From: Streptomyces formicae
GTDB taxonomy: Bacteria; Actinomycetota; Actinomycetes; Streptomycetales; Streptomycetaceae
Length of the DNA: 64,000 bases
Reading direction: 5' to 3'
NCBI RefSeq assembly: GCF_022647665.1
Contig: NZ_CP071872.1
Location: forward strand, 5,828,001 to 5,892,000
Shown here: piece by piece, positions 9,977-19,021 of the stretch
How positions within the stretch are numbered: the first letter of the stretch is position 1
Layout of the letters: each line of letters starts with the position of its first letter
Position numbers and translations under genes: made by a program
Notes under the pieces: model-generated
Database searches by the model: none
Seen by the model: the letters and a program-made list of their open reading frames with translations, nothing else
Told to the model about the DNA's origin: nothing

Positions 9977-11430
9977 ATCCGGCTTTCGAGCCGGTCTTCG
10001 AGCGGAGTGAGCGGGGGCGCCTGGCCCGGGATGCCGGGCGCCTCCCGCCGTTCCAGCCCGAAGCTGGTGAAGGCGGTGCGGCGCGGCAGCGGGTAGGGCT
10101 CCTTGCCGGTGAGGGAGTTGAGGATGGTCGCGCTGCGCCAGGCGGCGAGGCCGAGGTCGGGGGCGCCGACCCCGTGCGTGTGCCGCTCGGCGTTCTGCAC
10201 GTACACCGAGCCGGTGACGCACGGGTCGAGGACGAGCCGGAACTGCTCGTCGATGCGGGGCCGCTCGGCGGAGTCGCGGCGCATGTACGGGTCGAGGCCG
10301 GCGAGGATCCGGTCGAGAGGGCGCTCGCGGTAGCCGGTGGCGAGGACGACGGCGTCGGTGGTGAGGCGGGAGCGGGTGCCCTGCTGGAGGTGCTCCAGGT
10401 GGAGCTCGACCTTGCTGGTGGCGACGCGCCCCGCGGTGCGGACGTGGACACCGGGGGTGAGGACGGCGTCGGGCCAGCCGCCGTCCAGGGTGCGGCGGTA
10501 GAGCTCGTCGTGGATGGCGGCGATGGTGTCGGCGTCGATGCCCTTGTGGAGCTGCCACTGCTGCGGGACGAGTCCGTTGCGCACGGATTCGGGCAGGGCG
10601 TGGAAGTAGCGGGTGTAGTCCGGGGTGAAGTGTTCGAGGCCGAGCTTGGAGTACTCCATGGGGGCGAACGCCTCGGTGCGGGCCAGCCAGTGGAGTCTCT
10701 CGGCTCCGGTGGGACGGGCGCGCAGCAGGTCGAGGAAGACCTCGGCGCCGGACTGGCCGGAGCCGATGACGGTGATGTGCCCGGCGGCGAGGAGCCGCTC
10801 GCGGTGCTCCAGGTAGTCGGCGGAGTGCAGGACGGGGACGCCCGGGGCCTCGGCGAGGGGCTTGAGCGGTTCCGGGACGTACGGTTCGGTGCCGATGCCG
10901 AGGGCGATGTGGCGGGCGTAGGCGCGGCCGAGCGACTCCGCTCCCCCGTGGGTGTCGAGCTGGGTGAAGTCGACTTCGAACAGGGCGCGTTCGGGGTTCC
11001 AGCGGACGGCGTCGACCTGGTGGCCGAAGTGGAGTCCGGGGAGCCGGCTGCTGACCCAGCGGCAGTAGGCGTCGTACTCGGCACGCTGGATGTGGAACTT
11101 CTCGGCGAAGTAGAAGGGGAAGAGCCGGTCGCGGGCCTTGAGGTAGCTGAGGAACGACCAGGGGCTGGCCGGGTCGGCGAGGGTCACCAGGTCGGCGAGG
11201 AAGGGGACCTGGAGGGTGGTGCCGTCGATGAGCAGGCCCGGGTGCCAGTGGAAGGCGGGTCGCTGCTCGTAGAAGGTGGCGGCGAGGCCGCCGCCCTCCC
11301 CGTACTGGAGCCCGTGGGCGAGGGCGGCGAGGGAGAGGTTGAACGGTCCGATGCCGATGCCCACCAGGTCGTGGGGCCGGTCGAGGTCCTGAGCCTGTGC
11401 CTGTGTGCCGGGGGCGGTGGTGCCGGTCAT
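9961..11430 (-). CDS. L-lysine N6-monooxygenase-like siderophore hydroxylase (DesB-like)
   Basis: 489-aa flavin N-hydroxylase of the lysine/ornithine monooxygenase class (IucD/DesB/PvdA). FAD site GIGIGPFNLSLAAL near residue 23, substrate-region WHPGLLIDGTTLQVPFL near 75, NADPH site VIGSGQSGAEVFLDLL near 222, and the late family motif VVLATGYRERPLDRIL near 380. It would hydroxylate the terminal amine of lysine or cadaverine, the step before hydroxamate formation. The start ATG overlaps the decarboxylase stop by 4 bp, so the two are coupled as in desAB of the desferrioxamine operon. Unlike that operon, no acyltransferase (desC) or NIS synthetase (desD) follows; the next gene is convergent. Lysine versus ornithine preference cannot be settled by eye. 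Confidence 0.85.
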   Translation of the reverse strand: MTGTTAPGTQAQAQDLDRPHDLVGIGIGPFNLSLAALAHGLQYGEGGGLAATFYEQRPAFHWHPGLLIDGTTLQVPFLADLVTLADPASPWSFLSYLKARDRLFPFYFAEKFHIQRAEYDAYCRWVSSRLPGLHFGHQVDAVRWNPERALFEVDFTQLDTHGGAESLGRAYARHIALGIGTEPYVPEPLKPLAEAPGVPVLHSADYLEHRERLLAAGHITVIGSGQSGAEVFLDLLRARPTGAERLHWLARTEAFAPMEYSKLGLEHFTPDYTRYFHALPESVRNGLVPQQWQLHKGIDADTIAAIHDELYRRTLDGGWPDAVLTPGVHVRTAGRVATSKVELHLEHLQQGTRSRLTTDAVVLATGYRERPLDRILAGLDPYMRRDSAERPRIDEQFRLVLDPCVTGSVYVQNAERHTHGVGAPDLGLAAWRSATILNSLTGKEPYPLPRRTAFTSFGLERREAPGIPGQAPPLTPLEDRLESRIEDRR

Positions 11431-12809
11431 CGGGCGCTGCTGCCTTCCACGAGTGCGATGAGGGTTTCGAGGTCGCCGGGGGCGGTGTGCGGATTGAGCA
11501 GGGTGGCCTTGAGCCAGAGGCGGCCGTCGGCGCGGGCGCGGCCGAGCACGGCGCTGCCGTCGTGCAGGAGGGAGCGCCGGACGCGGGCGACGGTGGCGTC
11601 GGCGGCGCCGCGGGGGCGGAAGAGGACGGTGGAGAGGACGGGCCGGGCGTGGAGCTCCAGGGCGGGGGTCTTCTCGACGAGGTCGGCGAGGTCGTGGGCG
11701 GCGGTGAGGGTGCGGTCGGCGAGCTCGGCGAGTCCGCCGCGGCCGAGGGCGCGGAGAGTGACGGCGATCTTGAGGATGTCGGGGCGGCGGGTGGTGCGCA
11801 GCGAGCGGCCGAGGAGGTCGGGGAGCCCGGCCTCGGTGTCGTCGTCGGCGTTCAGGTAGTCGGCGGTGTGGGCGAGCGGGGCGAGCAGGGCGCTGTCGGG
11901 GACGGCGAGGAGTCCTGCGGCGACCGGCTGCCAGCCCATCTTGTGCAGGTCGAGGACGGTGGAGCGGGCCCGGTCGATGCCGCGCAGCAGGTCCCGGTGG
12001 CGGGGGCTGAACAGCAGCGTGCCGCCGTACGCGGCGTCGACGTGGAGCTCGGCGCCGTACCGCTCGCAGAGGCCGGCGATGGCGGGGAGCGGGTCGATGC
12101 GGCCGGTGTCGGTGGTGCCGGCGGTGGCGGTGACGAGGACGGGGCCGCCGCGGAGCCGGGCGAGGGTGGCGTCGAGGGCAGCGAGGTCGGTGGTGCCGGC
12201 GGGCGCGGGTACGGTGACGGGCTCGGGCAGCCCGAGGAGCCAGGCGGCGCGGCGGACCGAGTGGTGCGTGTGGGTGCCGCAGACGACGGTGAGCGCGGCT
12301 CCGTGGCGCTCGCGGGCGAGGAGCAGCGCGAGCTGGTTGCCCTCGGTGCCGCCGGTGGTGACGAGGGCGTCGGGGCGGGCGGCGTCCGGGTACACCTCGG
12401 CGGCGAGCGCCCGGGCCGTCTCGGCCTCCAGGGCGGAGGCCGCGGGTGCCTGGTCCCAGGAGTCGAGTGACGGGTTGAGCGCGGAGGCGGCGAGGTCGGC
12501 TGCGACGGCGAGCGCGAGGGGCGGGGCGTGCAGATGGGCGGCGCACCGGGGGTCGGCGGGGTCGGCGGCGCCGTGGGCGACGGCCTCGACGAGGGTCCGC
12601 AGCGCCTCTTCGGCGCCGCGGCCCTCGGCGGGGATGACGGGGGTGACGGTCTCCCGCACGGCCGTGCCCAGCGTCTCCGGCCCGCCCGGGGGGAACGGCC
12701 CGCCGCGCGCCACCGCGCCGCTGCGGAGTGCGTCCAGCACGACATCGAGCAGCGGCCGCAGGGCGTCGGGTCCTGCGGTCCCTCCGGCGAGGGGCGGCGG
12801 CGTACTCAT
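11427..12809 (-). CDS. PLP-dependent group II amino acid decarboxylase (DesA-like)
   Basis: 460-aa pyridoxal-phosphate enzyme of the aromatic/diamino-acid decarboxylase family (DesA lysine decarboxylase, RhbB-type 2,4-diaminobutyrate decarboxylase). The PLP lysine is in VLDLHKMGWQPVAAG near residue 300; upstream are the family stretches VTTGGTEGNQLALLLARERH (~160) and HVDAAYGGTLLFSP (~260). Together with the coupled hydroxylase it probably makes and oxidises cadaverine for a hydroxamate siderophore. ATG at 12809 is chosen because residues after it match the family N-terminus; longer in-frame starts exist upstream. I searched the 214 bp upstream for an iron box of the DmdR/IdeR type and saw none. 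Slightly shorter than typical DesA (~480 aa). Confidence 0.85.
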   Translation of the reverse strand: MSTPPPLAGGTAGPDALRPLLDVVLDALRSGAVARGGPFPPGGPETLGTAVRETVTPVIPAEGRGAEEALRTLVEAVAHGAADPADPRCAAHLHAPPLALAVAADLAASALNPSLDSWDQAPAASALEAETARALAAEVYPDAARPDALVTTGGTEGNQLALLLARERHGAALTVVCGTHTHHSVRRAAWLLGLPEPVTVPAPAGTTDLAALDATLARLRGGPVLVTATAGTTDTGRIDPLPAIAGLCERYGAELHVDAAYGGTLLFSPRHRDLLRGIDRARSTVLDLHKMGWQPVAAGLLAVPDSALLAPLAHTADYLNADDDTEAGLPDLLGRSLRTTRRPDILKIAVTLRALGRGGLAELADRTLTAAHDLADLVEKTPALELHARPVLSTVLFRPRGAADATVARVRRSLLHDGSAVLGRARADGRLWLKATLLNPHTAPGDLETLIALVEGSSAR

Positions 12810-13023
12810 GCGGGGTCCTTCGGGAGCGCTGGGCTTCACGCCTGGGTGTTGCACGCCAGGGTGGACGGGGATCCGGCGGGAATGCCCGCAGTGCTCAACG
12901 ATCTCAACCGAAAGTGGTAGTGCCATGGGCTGCGGCCCGGTGCGCTCCGCGCCGCCTGCTATGGGCCCGGGGGGCCGGGCGGGCTGCCTGCTACGGGCCC
13001 GGTGGCCCCCGGGGTCTGCGGTC

Positions 13024-15534
13024 TCAGGCGTCGGACGGCGCGGCGGGCAGGCTCGCGGCGCGGACCGACAGCGCGCGGCGGAGGTCGTCGAGCTGGTCGG
13101 CGAGTTTGCGGCGGAGAGCGGGGATCATCTCGGTGTCGCGCAGGCAGTGCTCGCCCAGGCTCAGGGCTTCGGGGTCGACGGCGTGGACGGGGAAGGCGTT
13201 GCGGCCCGCGGCTTCGGCGATGGCCGGGCCGCGGCGGTCCGCGAGGGCGACGGCCGCGGGGTAGAAGCGGGGCACGTACTCGCGTACGAGGTCGGTCTGT
13301 TCGGGCTGCCAGAAGCCCTGCGCGGTGGCAGCGAAGAGGTAGTTGGACAGGTCGTCGGTGTCGAAGAGCCGCGACCAGGCGGCCGCCTTGGCCTCCGCCG
13401 TGGGGAGCGCGGCGCGGCAGCGGGCGGCGCCCTCCTGGCCGTTGGCGCTGCGGTCGCGGTCGAGTTCGGCCGCGATTCCGGCCTCGTCCGTGGCGCCCAG
13501 CGCGGCGAGCCTGGCGAGGATGCGCCAGCGCAGTTCGGGGTCGAGGCCGGGTCCGCCGGGGACGCTGTCACCGTCGAGCCAGTCGTGGAGCGTGGCCGGC
13601 CGGGTGGTGGCGTCGATGAAGTGGCGTACGGCGGTGAGCCGCAGTCCGGGCGCGCTGCCGTCCTCGGTGCGGCGGATCAGGTCGCGGGTGAGGTCGGCGA
13701 GGAGGGCGAGCGCGGCGGGGCGGGCCTCGGCGGTGAGGTAGCGGTCGGCGACGTGGGTGGCGGCGAAGCCGAGGACGCCCTGGACGATGGCGACGTCGCT
13801 CTCGTGCGGGAGGTGGGCGCGGGCGGCGTCGAGGTAGGCGGTGGGGGCGAGTTCGCCGTCGCGGACCATGTCGCGCGCCGCGTTCCACACGACGGTGCGG
13901 GTGAGCGGGTCGGGCAGGCCCGAGAGCGAGCGCAGGGCGGTGTCCCAGGAGGCGGGATCGAGGCGGACCTTGGCGTAGGTGAGGTCGCCGTCGTTGAGGA
14001 CGACGAGGTCCGGGCGGCGGCCGGGCACGAGGGTCGGGGCCGTCTGCGGCACGTCGGTCTCGATGCGCTCGCGCAGCACGAGGCGGCCGGGCTCGGCCGG
14101 GTCGTGGTCGTACACGCCGACGGCGATGCGGTGCGGGCGGCTGCCCTCCCGGGTGATGTCGAGGCGTCGGCCGCCGTCTGCCTCCACGAGGGCCGGGGTG
14201 AGGGTGTCGACGCCGGTGGTGCGCAGCCAGGCTTCGGCCCAGCTGTGCACGTCGCGGTCGGTGGCCTCGGCGAGCGAGTCGATGAAGTCGGCGAGGGTGG
14301 CGTTGCCGAAGCGGTGCCGGGCGAAGTGGATGTTGATGCCGGCGAGGAAGTCCTTCTCGCCGAGCCAGGTGACGAGCTGGCGGAGGGCGGAGGCGCCCTT
14401 GGCGTAGGAGATCCCGTCGAAGTTGAGCATGGCCGATGCCGTGTCGGGGACGGCCTCGGGGGCGACGGGGTGGGTGGAGGGGCGCTGGTCGGCGTCGTAG
14501 CCCCAGGCCTTGCGGACGATGCCGAAGTCGGTCCAGGACCCGGTGAACCGGGTGGCCTCGGCGATGGTCTGGTAGCCCATGTACTCGGCGAAGGACTCGT
14601 TCAGCCAGATGTCGTCCCACCAGCGCAGCGTGACCAGGTCGCCGAACCACATGTGGGCCATCTCGTGCGCGATGACCACGGCGCGGTTCTGGCGCTCGGT
14701 GTCGGTGACGGCGGAGCGGTGGACGTACTCGTCGCGGAAGGTGACCAGTCCCGGGTTCTCCATGGCGCCCGCGTTGAACTCGGGCACGAAGGCCTGGTCG
14801 TAGGAGTCGAAGGGGTACGGCTCCTCGAACTTCTCGTGGTAGCGGTCGAAGCACTGCCGGGTGATGTCGAGGATCTCGTCGGCGTCGGCGTCGAGGTGGG
14901 GTGCGAGGGAACGGCGGCAGTGGATGCCGAAGGGCAGCCCGGCGTGCTCGGTGCGTACGGAGTGCCAGGGGCCCGCGGCGACGGCGACGAGGTAGGTGGA
15001 GATCAGGGGCGTGGGCGCGGCGGTCCAGCGGCCGTCGTCCTGCTGCGCGGTGATGCCGTTGGCGAGGACGGTCCAGCCTTCGGGGGCGGTGACGGTGAGC
15101 TCGAACACCGCCTTGAGGTCGGGCTGGTCGAAGGCGGCGAAGACGCGCTGCACGTCCTCCATGAAGAGCTGGGTGTACGTGTAGGTCTCGCCGTCGGCGG
15201 GGTCGGTGAAGCGGTGCATGCCCTCGCAGGTGCGGGAGTAGTGCATGGCGGCGTCTATGAGCAGCTCGTGCTCGCCGGCGGTGAGTCCCTTCAGCGCGAG
15301 GCGGTTCCCGTCGAGGGTCTCGGGGTCGAGGGGCTGTCCGTCGAGGGTGACGGAGCGCAGGGTGGCGGGCTTGAGCTCGACGAAGGTGTCTCCGGCCGCG
15401 CGGGCCGTGAACCGGATCGCGGTCCGTGAGTCGAAGGTGTCGTCCCCGGTGGTGAGATCGAGTGCGATCGAGTACCGGTGGACGTCGAGGAGCTGGGCTC
15501 GGGTCTGCGCTTCGTCGCGCGTGAGTACGGACAT
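13024..15534 (-). CDS. pepN: Aminopeptidase N (M1 family)
   Basis: 836-aa zinc aminopeptidase removing N-terminal residues from peptides; cytoplasmic, no signal peptide. Exopeptidase motif GAMENPG near residue 254 and zinc motif HEMAHMWFGD near 289 followed by the distal ligand Glu in WLNESFAEYMGY define M1. The C-terminal ~300 residues are the ERAP1-like alpha-helical domain found in actinobacterial PepN. ATG at 15534 (SVLTRDEAQTRAQLLDV) matches the family N-terminus; an upstream ATG would add 26 unrelated residues. Monocistronic; a terminator-like hairpin of the upstream chorismate mutase lies before it. Confidence 0.95.
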   Translation of the reverse strand: MSVLTRDEAQTRAQLLDVHRYSIALDLTTGDDTFDSRTAIRFTARAAGDTFVELKPATLRSVTLDGQPLDPETLDGNRLALKGLTAGEHELLIDAAMHYSRTCEGMHRFTDPADGETYTYTQLFMEDVQRVFAAFDQPDLKAVFELTVTAPEGWTVLANGITAQQDDGRWTAAPTPLISTYLVAVAAGPWHSVRTEHAGLPFGIHCRRSLAPHLDADADEILDITRQCFDRYHEKFEEPYPFDSYDQAFVPEFNAGAMENPGLVTFRDEYVHRSAVTDTERQNRAVVIAHEMAHMWFGDLVTLRWWDDIWLNESFAEYMGYQTIAEATRFTGSWTDFGIVRKAWGYDADQRPSTHPVAPEAVPDTASAMLNFDGISYAKGASALRQLVTWLGEKDFLAGINIHFARHRFGNATLADFIDSLAEATDRDVHSWAEAWLRTTGVDTLTPALVEADGGRRLDITREGSRPHRIAVGVYDHDPAEPGRLVLRERIETDVPQTAPTLVPGRRPDLVVLNDGDLTYAKVRLDPASWDTALRSLSGLPDPLTRTVVWNAARDMVRDGELAPTAYLDAARAHLPHESDVAIVQGVLGFAATHVADRYLTAEARPAALALLADLTRDLIRRTEDGSAPGLRLTAVRHFIDATTRPATLHDWLDGDSVPGGPGLDPELRWRILARLAALGATDEAGIAAELDRDRSANGQEGAARCRAALPTAEAKAAAWSRLFDTDDLSNYLFAATAQGFWQPEQTDLVREYVPRFYPAAVALADRRGPAIAEAAGRNAFPVHAVDPEALSLGEHCLRDTEMIPALRRKLADQLDDLRRALSVRAASLPAAPSDA

Positions 15535-15611
15535 GGGGCCATGCTGCCCGATGGGTGGGCCATGCACACAGGGCCCGAGTTGCGCTGAGAGCGCACGCGC
15601 GCGGGCACGCA

Positions 15612-15638
15612 CGGCAGCGGGCGCTCGGCCCGCTGCCG
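15612..15638 (-). terminator. Hairpin downstream of chorismate mutase
   Basis: An 11-bp stem with core GCAGCGGGC / GCCCGCTGC around a GCTCG loop, beginning 5 bp after the chorismate mutase stop on the minus strand. No T tract. Likely 3' end of that transcript. Confidence 0.65.
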
Positions 15639-15642
15639 GCGG

Positions 15643-15990
15643 TCAGACGCTGTGGCCGTTACTGCCGTTGCTGCCGTTGCTGCTCGCGATCGTCTCGTGG
15701 TGGCGGATGACCTCGGCGATGATGAAGTTGAGGAGTTTCTCGGCGAACGCGGGGTCGAGTTTCGCGCTCTCCGCGAGCCGGCGGAGGCGGGCGATCTGCC
15801 GGGCCTCGCGGTCGGGGTCGGCGGGCGGCAGCTTGTGTGCGGCCTTGAGGCGGCCGACCTGCTGGGTGCACTTGAACCGTTCGGCGAGCATGTGCACGAC
15901 GGCCGCGTCGATGTTGTCGATGCTCTCGCGCAGCCGGGTGAGCTCGGCCAGGACGGACTCGTCGATGCCATTGGTCTCGCTGGAGGTCAT
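15643..15990 (-). CDS. Chorismate mutase (AroQ class)
   Basis: 115-aa all-helical enzyme converting chorismate to prephenate for Phe/Tyr synthesis. The AroQ pattern is clear: LTRLRESIDNIDAAVVHMLA (first helix with catalytic Arg), ERFKCTQQVGRLKAAHK (Arg/Lys), DREARQIARLRRLAE and the C-terminal helix with IIAEVIRHHE. ATG at 15990 gives the usual compact length; the open frame extends ~30 codons further without homology. No signal peptide, so cytoplasmic rather than the exported type. The C-terminus is a short Ser-Asn-Gly repeat (SNGSNGSNG), an unusual low-complexity end. Lies downstream of the AraC gene, separated by a large inverted repeat. Confidence 0.9.
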   Translation of the reverse strand: MTSSETNGIDESVLAELTRLRESIDNIDAAVVHMLAERFKCTQQVGRLKAAHKLPPADPDREARQIARLRRLAESAKLDPAFAEKLLNFIIAEVIRHHETIASSNGSNGSNGHSV

Positions 15991-16003
15991 GGGAAGCGAG
16001 CTT

Positions 16004-16080
16004 AGAGGGCCCGGCAGCAGGGCGCTGCGGCGGCGCAGCCCATCGGACCCGACGCCGCGCGCCCTGCTGCCGGGACCTCT
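16004..16080 (-). terminator. Long imperfect inverted repeat after the AraC gene
   Basis: Arms AGAGG-G-CCCGGCAGCAGGGCGC and its complement (22 bp, one mismatch) enclose 33 bp that itself can fold (GCTGCG/CGCAGC). It starts at the stop codon of the AraC-family gene and ends just before the chorismate mutase start, so it most likely terminates the AraC transcript. No T run. Confidence 0.7.
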
Positions 16081-16967
16081 CACGTCGGGCGGGCGGTGAT
16101 CATCGGCGGGTGATCAGGATCCGGGATGCGGTTGCTCCAGCCGCCGGGGACCGTGCGGCCCTGCTGTTCGCGGAAGCGGATCGGCGCGGTGCCGACGCGG
16201 CGGGTGAACAGGCGCGAGAAGTAGGCCGGGTCGTCGTAACCGACGCGGCGGGCGACGGCCGCGACGGGGAGGTCGGTGGCGGCGAGGAGTTCCTTGGCGC
16301 GGCCGAGGCGGATGCCGAGGAGGTAGTCCTTGGGGCTGCATCCGGCGCCACGGCGGACGGCGGTGCGCAGCTCGGCCGGGGTCATGCCGTGGCGGGCGGC
16401 GTGCTCGGCGACGGTCAGCGGCTGGAAGGCGTCGCGGGCGAGGGCCTGGAGGACGGGGTCGCCGTCGGGGCTGGTGTCGGCGCGGGCTCGGCGCAGGGCG
16501 ACGAGGAGTTCGTGGACGGCGGCTGCGGTCTCGACCTCCAGGAACGGGTTGCCGCGGCGGGCGGCGCGGGCGATGCGTCCGACGGCCGCGCGGGCGGGGG
16601 CCGCGTCGGAGAGGGGGACGACGGGGCGGTCCGGCTCGATGTAGCCGAGTTCGGTGTACGTGGCGGTCGCCGGGCCCGCGAAGTCGACGAAGCTCTCGTC
16701 CCAGCCGGTGACCGGGTCGGGGGCGTAGTGGTGCGGGACGCCGGGAGTGAGCCAGAGGACGGCGGGGGCGTTGACGGTGGTGCGCCGCCCGTCGGCGGAG
16801 CGGTACCAGCCGCCGCCGGCGCTGATCAGGACGGCGACGTGGTGGTCGAGGGTGCGGGGGCCGACGGTGGGCAGGGTGCCGTGCTGGAGGCCGACGCCGA
16901 GGCAGACGAGGCCGAGCCGGTGGTGGACGGGGCTGGGTGTGAAGTAGCGCATCCAGGTGTGGTACAT
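16080..16967 (-). CDS. AraC-family transcriptional regulator
   Basis: 295-aa regulator. N-terminal ~150 residues look like the AraC sugar-binding cupin (LISAGGGWYRSADGRRTTV, LTPGVPHHYAPDP). The C-terminal ~100 residues carry the two helix-turn-helices (LAAKDLPVAAVARRVGYDDP-like segment near residue 250, then YFSRLFTRRVGTAPIRFRE). ATG at 16967 has GGAGG at proper distance; the upstream frame lacks homology. It is divergent from the GH35 beta-galactosidase at 17210 with a 242-bp common region, so it probably controls that gene in response to a galactoside; this is inference from arrangement. Confidence 0.9.
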   Translation of the reverse strand: MYHTWMRYFTPSPVHHRLGLVCLGVGLQHGTLPTVGPRTLDHHVAVLISAGGGWYRSADGRRTTVNAPAVLWLTPGVPHHYAPDPVTGWDESFVDFAGPATATYTELGYIEPDRPVVPLSDAAPARAAVGRIARAARRGNPFLEVETAAAVHELLVALRRARADTSPDGDPVLQALARDAFQPLTVAEHAARHGMTPAELRTAVRRGAGCSPKDYLLGIRLGRAKELLAATDLPVAAVARRVGYDDPAYFSRLFTRRVGTAPIRFREQQGRTVPGGWSNRIPDPDHPPMITARPT

Positions 16968-17209
16968 CCGTGCCTCCGGGCCGGTCGTGCGTGTTGCGTC
17001 CAAACAGCGCCGATCTTTGTCCATGGACCGGCGGACCGCCAGGGGTGATGGTGGGCGGGCATGTTCGTCGCCGGGGGCGCTGGTCCAGCGAGTGAGCCAA
17101 AGGGCGCGCCGGTGCCGAGAGGGACGAGATCGAGCGAGCGAGGGACGAGCGAGTGCAGCGTCGAGGAGTGTCGGCACTGGGTACGAGCGCCCGGAGGCGA
17201 ACCGAGCGC

Positions 17210-18970
17210 ATGGAGGGGAACCGGCTCGTGGCCGACTTCGTGGTGGGTGAGGAGCACTTTCTGCTGGACGGGCGGCCGGTGCGGCTGCTGTCCGGGGCGC
17301 TGCACTACTTCCGGGTGCACGAGGCCCAGTGGGGGCACCGGCTGCGGATGCTGCGGGCGATGGGGCTCAACTGTGTGGAGACGTACGTCCCGTGGAATCT
17401 GCATGAGCCCGCGCCGGGCGAGTTCCGCGATGTCGGGGCGCTGGGCCGGTTCCTGGACGCGGCGTCGGAGGCCGGGCTGTGGGCGATCGTCCGCCCGGGG
17501 CCGTACATCTGCGCCGAGTGGGAGAACGGCGGGCTGCCGCACTGGGTGACGGGGCCGCTGGGGTCGCGGGTGCGCACCCGCGACGCGGAGTACACGGGGC
17601 ATGTGGACCGCTGGTTCCGTGCGCTGATGCCGCAGGTCGTGGCGCGGCAGATCGACCGCGGCGGCCCGGTGATCATGGTGCAGGTCGAGAACGAGTACGG
17701 GTCGTACGGCTCCGACCGGGTCTATCTGCGCCACCTCGCCGACCTGCTGGTGGAGCTCGGTGTGAGCGTGCCGCTGTTCACCTCCGACGGGCCCGAGGAC
17801 CACATGCTGACCGGCGGCTCGGTGCCGGGCGTGCTCGCCACCGCGAACTTCGGTTCGGGTGCCCGTGAGGGCTTCGAGGTGCTGCGCCGCCATCAGCCGA
17901 AGGGCCCGCTGATGTGCATGGAGTTCTGGTGCGGCTGGTTCAGCCACTGGGGCGACGAGGCGGTGGTGCGGGACGCGGACAGCGCCACGGCCGCGCTGCG
18001 CGAGATCCTGGAGTGCGGCGCATCGGTCAACATCTACATGGCGCACGGCGGGACGAACTTCGCCGGCTGGGCGGGGGCGAACCGTGGCGGGCAGCAGCAC
18101 GAGGGGCTGCTCGAACCCGACATCACCTCCTACGACTACGACGCGCCCGTCGACGAGTTCGGGCGGCCGACGAAGAAGTTCTGGGCGTTCCGCGAGCTCC
18201 TCGCGCCGTACGCGGACGGTCCGCTGCCCGAGCCGCCCGGGCAGCCGCCGGCCCTGGCCGCGCCGGTCGTGGTGCGGCCGGCGGAGTGGCTGCCGCTGGG
18301 TGAGGTCATGGATGCGCTCGGGGGCGCGGAGTCGGAACATCCGGTGCCGCCGTCCTTCGAGGAGTTGGACGTGGACCGGGGCCTGGTGCGCTACCGGTTG
18401 GAGGTGCCGGGGCCGCGCAGGGCCTACCCGCTGACGGCGTCCGGGCTGCGGGACCGGGCCGTGGTGTACGTGGACGGGGCACGGGCCGGTGTGCTCACCG
18501 AGGGGGCCGAGACGCTGGAGGAGCCGGTGGCGGGGCCCGCGTCGGTGGAGCTGTGGGTGGAGTCGCTGGGCCGGGTCAACTACGGCCCGCGGGTCGGCGA
18601 GGCCAAGGGCATCACGGGCGGGGTGCTGCACGAGCGGCAGTATCTGCACGGGGTGCGGGCGCGGGCGCTGCGGCTCGACGCGTTCGACGGGGCGGGGGCG
18701 GTGGCGGGGCTGCCGTTCCGGTCGCCGGTCGAGGGTGCCGCGGGGCTGTACCGGGGCTCGTTCGAGGTGCGCGGGGCGGGGGACGCGGCGCTCGAACTGC
18801 CGGGCTGGACCCGCGGGTTCGTGTGGGTGAACGGGTTCAACCTGGGCCGCTACTGGTCGGTCGGCCCCCAGGACTCGCTGTTCGTGCCGGGCCCGGTGCT
18901 GCGGGAGGGCGCGAACGAGGTGTGGGTCCTGGAACTGGAGCAGGGCGGGGAGGATGTGCGTCTGGGGTGA
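17210..18970 (+). CDS. GH35 beta-galactosidase
   Basis: 586-aa glycoside hydrolase cleaving terminal beta-D-galactose. Family 35 markers: LDGRPVRLLSGALHYFR near residue 20, YVPWNLHEPAPGEF near 65, RPGPYICAEWENGGLP near 100, the acid/base Glu in QVENEYGSYG near 160, and the nucleophile Glu in CMEFWCGWFSHWG near 240. C-terminal beta-sandwich domains run to GFVWVNGFNLGRYWSVGPQ, the usual end of the family. No signal peptide is visible, so it acts inside the cell on imported oligosaccharides. ATG at 17210 is chosen over upstream in-frame starts because the family begins right after it; the GGAGG is a little far (13 bp). Divergent from an AraC regulator. Confidence 0.92.
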   Translation: MEGNRLVADFVVGEEHFLLDGRPVRLLSGALHYFRVHEAQWGHRLRMLRAMGLNCVETYVPWNLHEPAPGEFRDVGALGRFLDAASEAGLWAIVRPGPYICAEWENGGLPHWVTGPLGSRVRTRDAEYTGHVDRWFRALMPQVVARQIDRGGPVIMVQVENEYGSYGSDRVYLRHLADLLVELGVSVPLFTSDGPEDHMLTGGSVPGVLATANFGSGAREGFEVLRRHQPKGPLMCMEFWCGWFSHWGDEAVVRDADSATAALREILECGASVNIYMAHGGTNFAGWAGANRGGQQHEGLLEPDITSYDYDAPVDEFGRPTKKFWAFRELLAPYADGPLPEPPGQPPALAAPVVVRPAEWLPLGEVMDALGGAESEHPVPPSFEELDVDRGLVRYRLEVPGPRRAYPLTASGLRDRAVVYVDGARAGVLTEGAETLEEPVAGPASVELWVESLGRVNYGPRVGEAKGITGGVLHERQYLHGVRARALRLDAFDGAGAVAGLPFRSPVEGAAGLYRGSFEVRGAGDAALELPGWTRGFVWVNGFNLGRYWSVGPQDSLFVPGPVLREGANEVWVLELEQGGEDVRLG

Positions 18971-19021
18971 CGCCGGGGTGGCCTCCCCGCCCCCTCGGAG
19001 GGCTCGGGTCAGAGCCTCACG

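Noticed and set aside
12810..13023. Iron box (DmdR/IdeR) before the desA-like gene
   Set aside because: No TTAGGTTAGGCTAACCTAA-like sequence found; only a 5-bp CCTGG/CCAGG stem is present.
11866..15429. ~1190-codon plus-strand open frame across the decarboxylase and pepN
   Set aside because: It crosses two real minus-strand genes and has no recognisable domain; it is the antisense shadow of pepN.
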